Shown in pieces: positions 56,087-64,000 of a stretch of DNA of 64,000 nt. The DNA comes from Owenia fusiformis (lineage: Eukaryota > Annelida > Polychaeta > Sabellida > Oweniidae), in the NCBI GenBank assembly GCA_903813345.2, contig CAIIXF020000010.1:7061169-7125168 (forward strand). The letters run 5' to 3'. Position numbers and translations under genes: made by a program. Each line of letters starts with the position of its first letter. Within the stretch, counting starts at the first letter, position 1. Under the pieces are notes generated by a model. It worked only from the letters and a program-made list of their open reading frames with translations, did not search any database and was not told where the DNA came from.

Positions 56087-57802
56087 ACAAGGCATTAACA
56101 TGACAAAATGTCACCACCTAAAACAATTTGGTCAATTTAAAGCAAGTTGGAAAATACCTTTTGACCTTAAGAAGGTTTGATTTTAACTTCTTAGAACATG
56201 TAGATGATTTTGAAAAAAAAATTCGTCAATTAGAAGCAAGTTGAAAAAATACCTCTTTGACTTTTTTTGACATTGAGGTCATTGAAGGTCAAATGTCAAA
56301 TGTAAAGTCAGATTTGAACTTCTGAGAACATGTAGATGATTTTGAAAAAAAAATTAAGTAAATTTGAAGCAAGTTGAAAAAAGACCTTTTTGACCTTGAA
56401 AAGGTCATTGAAGGTCAAATGTCAAATCTAAAGTCAGATTTGAACTTCTGAGAACATGTAGATGATTTTGAAAAAAAAATTAGTCAATTTGAAGCAAGTT
56501 GAAAAAAGACCTTTTTGACCTTGAGAAGGTCATTGAAGGTCAAAGGTCAAATCTTAAGTCAGATTTGAACTTCTGAGAACTTGTAAAGTCAAATTTGAAC
56601 TTCTGAAAAGATGTAGATGATTTTGAAAAAAAAATTTGGTCAATTTGAAGCAAGTTGAAAACATACCTTTTTGACCTTTTTTGACCTTGAGAAGGTCATT
56701 AAAGGTCAATGTCAAATCTAAAGTCAGATTTGAATTTCTGAGAACATGTAGATGATTTTGAAAAAAAAATTAGTCAATTTGAAGCAAGTTGAAAAAAGAC
56801 CTTTTTGACCTTTTTTGACCTTGAGAAGGTCATTGAAGGTCAAATGTCAAATCTAAAGTCAAATCTAAAGTCATATTTGAATTTCTGAGAACATGTAGAT
56901 GATTTTGAAAAAAGAATTTAGTCAATTTGAAGCAAGATGAAAAAATACCTTTTTGACCTTTTTTGACATTGAGAAGGTCATTGAAGGTCAAATGTCAAAT
57001 CTAAAGTCAGATTTGAATTTCTGAGAACATGTAGATGATTTTGAAAAAAAAATTTAGTCAATTTGAAGCAAGTTGAAAAAAGACCTTTTTGACCTTTTTT
57101 GACTTTGCGAAGGTCATTGAAGGTCAAGTATCAAATCTTAAGTGAAATCTAAAGTCAGATTTGAATTTCTGAGAACACGTAGATGATTTTGAAAAAAAAA
57201 TTTAGTCAATTTGAAGCAAGTTGAAAACAGACCTTTTTGACCTTTTTTGACCTTGAGAAGGTCATTGAAGGTCAAATGTCAAATCTTAAGTCAAATCTTA
57301 AGTCAGATTTGAATTTCTGAGAACACGTAGATGATTTTGAAAAAAATTTAGTCAATTTGAAGCAAGTTGAAAACAGACCTTTTTGACCTTTTTTGACCTT
57401 GAGAAGGTCATTGAAGGTCAAATGTCAAATCTAAAGTCAGATTTGAAGGTCAAATGTCAAATCTAAAGTCAAATCTAAAGTCAGATTTGAATTTCTGAGA
57501 ACATGTAGATGATTTTGAAAAAAAATTTAGTCAATGTGAAGCAAGTTGAAAAAAGACCTTTTTGACCTTGAGAAGGTCATTGAAGGTCAAATGTCAAATC
57601 TAAAGTCAGATTTGAACTTCTGAGAACATGTAGATGATTTAGAAAAAATTTGAAGTCAGTCTAAACAGTATTTGTTAAGTTATAGGAAGTTGTAAGAAAT
57701 TGTTACAGACGCCGGACGCCGGACGCCAACCTCCAACCACCAACCGCCGTCGCAAAAAAACGGAGACCATAACAATATGTCACCACTTTTGGTGGTGACA
57801 TA
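56087..57802 (+). mobile_element. Helentron-like element, copy B, with internal tandem array
   Basis: Has the same ends as copy A (acaaggcattaacatgac and tgtcaccac-tttt-ggtggtgacata) and the same order: 5' end, ~135-bp array (56,120-57,650), short (GACGCCG) tract, caaccaccaaccgccg, hairpin. It is 1,716 bp against 1,521 bp for copy A, the difference being mostly array length and the GACGCCG tract. Confidence 0.65.
56120..57650 (+). repeat. ~135-bp tandem array rich in AGGTCA/TGACCT half-sites, copy B
   Basis: Eleven or so units of the same sequence as 52,830-54,130, with internal differences in the number of ttttttgacc and gtcaaatctaaag segments. Confidence 0.9.
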
Positions 57803-58120
57803 AAAATCAAAGATGAAAGCATGTGTGATTCATCTGTCCGAGAAAAAGAATAGGTTTTGGTATTTTTTGATGTTAAGGTCAGGGTGCACTTTGATGAAAT
57901 TTCATGACCATGTGCTATTTTCAGATAAACATAACTCATTCCACACATCATCTACATCTTTCATTCTTGCACAAAAGATGCATTAGTTTACCTAGACTAT
58001 TAATTGAGGGTCGATGATTCTTCAGAATGTTTGAATAAATAGAATATTCAGTGGTTTACTTTTCAAAATTGCAAAAAAAATCCAAAGTGCTCCCTGGCCT
58101 TAAGGTGCTATGGAAATTAA

Positions 58121-58537
58121 CAGGAAATGACAAAACAAAAAATGTCAAAACCATGCTGGAATTTGAAAATTTTTTGAGTTCTGTTTGGACCTCCAGTCAG
58201 TTTAACTAGTTCCACATATGATATGAAATTTTTAAAAATTGTATCGTTTCGAGCAATATATTGGGCACATTTTCTGAAAAAGTCAAAAGATTCTGTTCAG
58301 TGACCTTTCCTGAGCACCTACTCTTAGCTATTTTTCAGTCACATTTTCAGAGGGCTGAAAAGGTTATTTCATCATGTTTATGGTCATTCTGACCATTTCC
58401 ATTGTGTTCCCAGTTATGTAAATGATGTGTGAAACTAGTTAAACTGACTGGAGGTCCAAACAGAACTCTGTTATCTTGGTTCAAAAATTTTTCAAAATCC
58501 AGCATGGTTTTGACATTTTTTGTTTTGTCATTTTCTG
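58121..58537. mobile_element. 417-bp piggyBac-type MITE (TTAA duplication)
   Basis: TTAA flanks both ends (58,117-58,120 and 58,538-58,541). Terminal repeats of about 100 bp start CAGGAAATGACAAAAC and, inverted, CAGAAAATGACAAAAC. They share atgtcaaaaccatgctgga and ggacctccagtcagtttaac, and the right arm has about 17 extra bases. No transposase frame. TTAA target duplication is characteristic of the piggyBac superfamily. The termini are not those of the classical element, so the assignment rests mainly on TTAA. Confidence 0.75.
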
Positions 58538-58544
58538 TTAACTT

Positions 58545-59500
58545 GACTAGGAATGATTCTAGCTAGAAAGATCTTAAAAATCAGGCATTTCTTGGTAAGA
58601 CTTCTCTTTATGTCGAATTGCCCCTTTAAGTACCTCAGAAGAAGTACATCGACTCTTCATCGGTAAATCACTATGATTCAATTATATACTTGATTACGAA
58701 CTAACTAGATAAATACGAACACACAGAATACTGATTTTTGTTCACTTTGAACATTCAATACATTAGAACCACATTTCATTTGAAATGAGATTTTCTCATC
58801 ATGTCCTCAAATCCATTCAAGTAGAGAGTATAGATTTTCTGAAGCATTTCATAATTCAATTTTTAATTCAATTGATTACCCAGTCACGTTTCATTTGACA
58901 TCTACTGTTAAATCTAATAAAATAATGGAATAAAGCCTGTTTCTCTAAGTACCCTTAGAACCAGCACTTAGGGACCAACCATTATATTCTGGATTGAATA
59001 TTTCCAGGTAAATGTTTTGGGGCTGAATAACCTTTGAAAAATAAATAACATTTGGAGAGGGATCGGAAATTAAATTTCCCGTGTCTGATAATTCTGAAAT
59101 ATATTAAGGTGGAAAGTTGGGGCTTATCTAAAATTAATGAACACTGAGATCTCATTGTTTCTCTTTGGGCAAACAGTGGACAAGTTAAAATGTTTCAAAA
59201 TATGTTCATAACACACATTCTTCCCTCAAAACCAAAATGATCTGCCCTATATTACTTTTACATGAATGAAATAAAATGTGGAAATAAAAAATGGAAAGCT
59301 TCATACTAGATGTATTCCCTAATGGATGCAGTTTTCTACTTAAATATTTTATGATACGAATTCAACATTTACAGTAGTGCAATCCCTCGATAGTAGAACA
59401 GATATCAGATATTTATCATGAGCCTTTATTACTAAATCAAAATAATACGAAAATATACTCCCAAATGAGATCAAACAGTGCAGTGTGATGAAATAATAAT
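58545..59500. other. AT-rich sequence without recognised genes
   Basis: Nothing recognised beyond low-complexity AT-rich sequence. Confidence 0.35.
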
Positions 59501-59507
59501 ATTGTTA

Positions 59508-59914
59508 TCATTTCAAGTAACAATGGGTTCTATCTATATTTAATCCTTTTGAAGACATATATTTTTCATTTTCTTTATGGCTGAACTCAACATGAATTTC
59601 ATAGGCATATTTGGTATGATCAATTTTATTGGTATTGATATCACTAGCATTTTTGATGTTATCTGTATTATTAGTATTGCAATCACTGACATTCTCTTCC
59701 AGTATAAATATGCCATCATTGGCATATCTGATGTCTCCAACAGTATTGGTATTGACATCATTGGCATATCTGGTGTCTCCAACAGAATTGGTATTGACAT
59801 CATTGGCATAGATGATGTCTCCAACAGTATTGGTATTGATATCATTGGCATTTTTCATATTTTCAGCATGGTTTGTATCATGGAATAAATTATAAGCTAT
59901 AACAATTATAACTA
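59508..59914 (-). CDS. Candidate alternative last exon: hydrophobic start and Asn/Asp repeats
   Basis: On the minus strand an acceptor with a T-run (tgttttttttataaatacaag) opens a frame of 134 codons to TGA at 59,508-59,510. It begins VVIIVIAYNLF, then repeats a 14-residue unit (NANDINTNTVGDI, YANDVNTNSVGDT, YANDVNTNTVGDI), and ends with SHKENEKYMSSKGL and a stop. It accepts the codon-base-1 phase, like the candidate at 37,313-37,752, which also has a hydrophobic start followed by hydrophilic repeats. The DNA repeat is ~42 bp, so frame openness is partly a repeat effect. Confidence 0.3.
59720..59860 (-). repeat. 42-bp tandem repeat, ~3 copies
   Basis: ttggtattgacatcattggc and gatgtctccaacag recur three times at 42-bp spacing, and diverged copies extend to about 59,630. 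It is multiple-of-three in length and encodes the NDVNTN-VGD unit on the minus strand. Confidence 0.8.
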
Positions 59915-60426
59915 CTTGTATTTATAAAAAAAAACATACTACCATGCCATACTTAATGCCATATTCAAATGGTCCTATAATAATAGCAGTAGTAAATGGA
60001 GGAATGTTCTTAGATACCAATAAGCTAAATAATTGATTTAATAACGTCTCAAGAGAAACAGAGGTTCAATTGTACTATTCTTAAAGAGAGACAGGGACAT
60101 ACCTGTATCCTTGCCTTAAGGAAACAGAGATTTACCTATTCCAATGAAAAAGGGTTTACTTGCACTCTTAATGTATAAGTAGAGTTTAGCTCACCCACTC
60201 GTTACGGAAAGCAGACAAGTATCTTTTTTGTTAAATATATCTCTGAGGTAGTTTTTAAAAATTAATGCATGGGTTGTTTACGTGTGCTATTGTTAAATTC
60301 AAAAATGGGTTTACTTGTACAATATTCTCTTGATTAAGACATTCAGTAAGTTCAAAAAAAGGTTAGCAGACAGACAAGTACCTTTGTTCAATATAAACAG
60401 AGGTTAATCACACACTTCTACACAAT

Positions 60427-60592
60427 CTGGTTGATTATAAACATTGGTTGATTATAAACAATGGTTGATTATAAACATTGGTTGTTTATAAACATTGGTT
60501 GATTATAAACATTGGTTGATTATAAACAATGGTTGATCAAAACATCGGTTGTTTATAAACATGGGTTGATAAAACATCGGTTGTTTACCTGT
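60427..60592 (+). repeat. 17-bp tandem repeat (GGTTGATTATAAACATT)
   Basis: Nine or ten copies of ggttgattataaacatt with ggttgtttataaacat and ggttgataaaacatc variants. Confidence 0.85.
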
Positions 60593-60599
60593 GATATTC

Positions 60600-61310
60600 T
60601 TGATGCTCCAGAGCAAACAGACCTGACGAACATCTACATAAAAATCCCATACATCGCTGACTTCTATGACATGTGTACTTGTCATTCTAGATCTATGGAA
60701 GACACGGGATCGTATAATCCCTTTACTAATATTACATATATGTGCCTGTATTAAATATGGTATATCCTGTGCTGTTCTCAGCTTCTTTTATTCTTTATTC
60801 TATCTGTATGGAAGACTTATGGTAATTAATCCAAAAACAATAGACTCAGCACATATACACGTATAGGCATATGTATCTTAACTTATATATAAAGTATACA
60901 ATCATGTATATGTGTCAGGTATGCTTCACTTTCAACACTGTTGTCAAATCACTAAACGATATTGCTATTCAATGAAATTGCATGGTATTTGAATTCTTTG
61001 GAAATAACATCTCTGGTATGTGGAATATCAGATTTGTTGACTTTACTCCCCGAGGCAGCCATGAGTGGCTATCAGCTGTTGCTCTTTTGCATGTGGCACC
61101 AATTCTGGCAAATGTTTTAAATATTTATACATCCATGTAATAAACAATAACAGTTAATTTATCCAACTAATAACCTATTTCAATATCTCCTAATTATGAT
61201 AGTTATACTCCACTGCGATGCGATCCAATGGCTTAATACTTATTATTGTGACTATCAATCATAGTTCAGACCACATGAAGAATTTCCAAGTATACAGACA
61301 ATCTCCTCGT
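60600..61310. other. AT-rich sequence without recognised genes
   Basis: Overlapping plus-strand frames (60,512-60,866) have no splice support. Nothing else recognised. Confidence 0.35.
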
Positions 61311-61317
61311 TCACGTA

Positions 61318-61553
61318 TCATTTAACAATTATGACTATAGCGATAACTACAGTACTGTATAGTGTATACGAAACAATATATGATTCTTTATATGTAGTTA
61401 TTCTCCATTTCAGGTAAGCACCATTATTCCAAGGTATGAGTTCATCATTGTATTTTATAGTAGAGTCTACATTACTAAATGAACATGAAACATATACAGA
61501 TATTAATATAATAGCAAGAGATAAACACATGAGCATCCAATAAATTTCACCAT
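61318..61553 (-). CDS. Candidate alternative last exon with two hydrophobic segments
   Basis: On the minus strand an acceptor (aaagtttgagaacag) precedes 2 bases and 77 codons ending in TGA at 61,318-61,320. It reads WMLMCLSLAIILISVYVSCS, then SNVDSTIKYNDELIPWNNGA, and ends with STVVIAIVIIVK. It could instead be a first exon starting at an internal ATG, with the first hydrophobic stretch as a signal peptide. The acceptor's pyrimidine tract is weak. Confidence 0.25.
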
Positions 61554-61569
61554 CTGTTCTCAAACTTTA

Positions 61570-62420
61570 TGTATTGCAATGAAATCTATAACACATATTA
61601 AAGGTCATATTTCAATGTCGTTACACTTTCCACAGCCTGTGATAAGAGTTCGTCCTCGGGTATGTTTCACCATTATTATTCTATAAATCAATATCTCAAA
61701 GAATCCATGGATATTTTCAACATGAGTTTATAAGGCTCCGGTTCCGTGAATTCTGTGATATTTAATTATCTAATCCAAACTCCACTTTCTAGGATTTATT
61801 TGTTTTGAAAAGAGCTCGTCCATGACTTACAAGCTTCGGTTGACTGCCCACATCTAAACATCTTATGATATTGTTTAATAACCATGGTAACCATTCTTAG
61901 AAATCTAAAATATTGTGATATATCTTCTAGATCCAATTATGGAATCCTTCTATTTTTTCTGTAAATAACGATTGGTTGAGATATGATATCCTATAAGCTT
62001 GTGAAACATACTACATGTAATCCTCGTATATCCTGTTTTATCACACGATTATATCATGCCGAAATAAATCCATGAGATTTAGACCTATAGTTAACCTCTC
62101 ACGTTTAGCAAGTATCAGTCATTTCAACTGATCCCTGAGTAACGAAAGCAAATAATTTGATGGTTATCAATAATTGTTAAAACAGCAGCAGGTTAGCAAC
62201 TTGTATGAGTAGCCTGCACAGTAAACTCTACTGGGAATTCAAACTTCATTGATAGTATAGATTTAATTCTATCAGATTATTGCATTCGTAAATTAGTAAA
62301 TTCCAATAGTTCTAACTAACGATCTGCAACTTATGACATCATTTGTGTTAACTATGTAAATATCAATATCAACTATGTCAGTTTTAATACACCATAATTT
62401 TAATGAATACAGTATCAATC
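61570..62420. other. AT-rich intron-like sequence
   Basis: Nothing recognised. Confidence 0.35.
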
Positions 62421-62426
62421 ACTGAC

Positions 62427-62479
62427 CTAAGAAATATACCCCAACATGAGGGTTTCCCTTCAAGGCAAATATGAGGTCC
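62427..62479 (-). CDS. Candidate internal exon (53 bp) of unknown protein
   Basis: On the minus strand a strong acceptor (tctccctcccaattgacttttacag) and a donor (ttcttag then gtcagt) bound 1 base, 17 codons and 1 base, reading DLIFALKGNPHVGVYFL. The open frame actually extends upstream to about 62,602, so a longer exon starting near 62,602 is possible. The pyrimidine tract makes the short version more likely. The 3' phase fits the exon at 42,381-42,461. The peptide is protein-like but too short to identify. Confidence 0.5.
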
Positions 62480-62604
62480 CTGTAAAAGTCAATTGGGAGG
62501 GAGACGATAATTTCTGTAGACAACATGACAAATTCATATTCACCCAAATCCATGCAATGAAACTTCTCCATATTCTTGTGACAGTGTGCGATAATATCCA
62601 CATC

Positions 62605-64000
62605 TTATAGGACATTTTTATGACATTTTGATCCTCATCAGGTTCAGTAAATCCAATGACACCTGTAATAATTCACTTATCCAGGGACTTATTTCAGGAC
62701 TTATGTGTTAGACTATACATAGATAAAATAGAAATATATCATGTTGCTCCTCGAGAACTGGATGGATTTAGCTCTTTTCCATTTTTTCATTTACAATATG
62801 ACCATCACACATCACATTTTACTTATGGGATCATGTCCATGGCTTTCACCTGGATTAATGAGTTTGTCTGATGACGTTGATGTAACATAAGATTGTGCCA
62901 TACATATTGTGCTTCAAGAGGATTCAAGTGCCACAGCTGACGACTTTGCTCCAACCCTCAGACCAATAATAGAATAATCCGTATAGATTCCAATTGTTGA
63001 GTTCCTTCACTGGGTAATTGAACTATGAAAATCAGCCGGCAAGAATTACATGTTAGATTAAACTATCCTTTGCTGAATAGATATGAATGGATAATATGTT
63101 GACTTATCTTCGACAGAATTAATGATTTTGAGTAATTGCAAAGTTGCTGAATTTCCATGTTTGAATGGTTCTAAAATTTGAACAAAATCCCTCGAGTGGT
63201 ATCTGAGTTATTGCCTTGTTTAGTACTTGGACTGATTGATGAAGACAATATCAACCATGAATTTCATTTAGTAAGATTACATATTAGAGTAAGATGACAT
63301 GATATGTTATTATGATACAGGACAAAAGAAGCATTATAAAAAACCATAGTTAAAGACACCTATAATGAGGCACTCCATATGAATATAGGTTTTATCATAA
63401 GATAAAACATCTTAGAATACCAGATATATCGTCACTTTATGATCAGACCATCAAAATAAATTGTGTGATCAAAAATGTGAAAATGGTCAGTGATTTTAAG
63501 ACTTTTTCTCACTGAATGGATTATAAAGATGATTCTATGCCTCAAAATATAAAAAAAAAATACACATTAATACATAAACAAAACACTGAGTGATAGATAC
63601 CAAACTGGAGAGCGAAAAGGAATGTCATGTTATTCACTCAGCATGTACAAAACCTAATCAGATTTTAACACTAGTCTGCTTTTGCATATGTAAATAAAAA
63701 ACAGATAAGTGGTTTTCCTGATCGGAATTTTAATATATAAGATTTATGTGGCACATGTCCATCCACCCTCCCGAATGTCCGCCTTCCCAGCGACACAAAA
63801 TGACGTCAATACAAAACTGTGATGAAAAATCACAGTGACCTTCTAACATTTCATTTATCGATGGCCTGAAATAAACTATTACACTTTTTCTTCCAGAGAT
63901 CAATTAAAGTTCATAAGAATCTCAGAGTATAAATTAATTCTTGAATATGATGTTGCCATGTCAACAATGCTCTGTTTACACAATTCCAAACATGCCCATC
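62605..64000. other. AT-rich sequence to the window end
   Basis: No exon, RNA gene or repeat recognised. The plus-strand frame at 62,656-62,871 lacks splice or motif support. Confidence 0.35.

Noticed and set aside
61410-61440. Plus-strand micro-exon between ttctccatttcag and gtatgag
   Set aside because: Only about 20 bp, no flanking exons on that strand, and it overlaps an antisense open exon candidate.

Overview
The window is nuclear DNA of an animal, most likely a marine invertebrate. It is AT-rich and dominated by mobile elements and satellites, with spliced exons, long introns and no large intact gene. The lineage cannot be fixed by eye. No bacterial, viral or CRISPR locus was recognised.

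Host gene (minus strand). Several exons with plausible splice sites lie far apart: 62,427-62,479, 42,381-42,461 and 8,774-9,172. Weaker candidates are at 43,266-43,408, 6,819-6,849 and 1,523-1,545. The three best exons join in one reading frame, always with the intron after the first codon base, so they may belong to one long minus-strand gene ending near the left edge. Its 8.8 kb exon encodes a highly charged Ser/Asp/Tyr-rich segment. Four further minus-strand open exons (61.4, 59.7, 37.5 and 36.6 kb) also accept that phase and end in stops, so they could be alternative last exons. The product was not recognised.

Central region, 14.7-29.6 kb. An 81-bp satellite is split by a 13.84-kb element (15,550-29,391). 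Its terminal ~245 bp inverted repeats are nearly identical. Inside each lies an array of about ten copies of the palindrome TATAGAAATTTCTATA. Removing the element and one short target duplication restores the satellite exactly. The element carries coding-like, partly broken exons on both strands, among them a duplicated Cys-rich gene. It also contains younger insertions: an 83-bp MITE with 8-bp duplications, a 382-bp foldback element with 5-bp duplications, and a 4.63-kb element with CACTGTGG ends and 5-bp duplications. The last has the terminal signature of the Transib/RAG superfamily and splits an open reading frame. It contains a further ~1.6-kb palindrome.

Right half. 30-34 kb holds two more inverted-repeat elements. 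37-42 kb holds a 33-bp coding-type minisatellite and a 21-bp repeat array. 48.1-50.5 kb is a homogeneous 76/78-bp satellite. 52.6-57.8 kb holds Helentron-like elements with a 3' hairpin and an internal ~135-bp tandem array. One of these sits in another repeat with no target duplication. A piggyBac-type MITE (TTAA) lies at 58.1 kb.

All splice sites and families were judged by eye. Exon calls rest on open frames and splice consensus, without database or transcript support.
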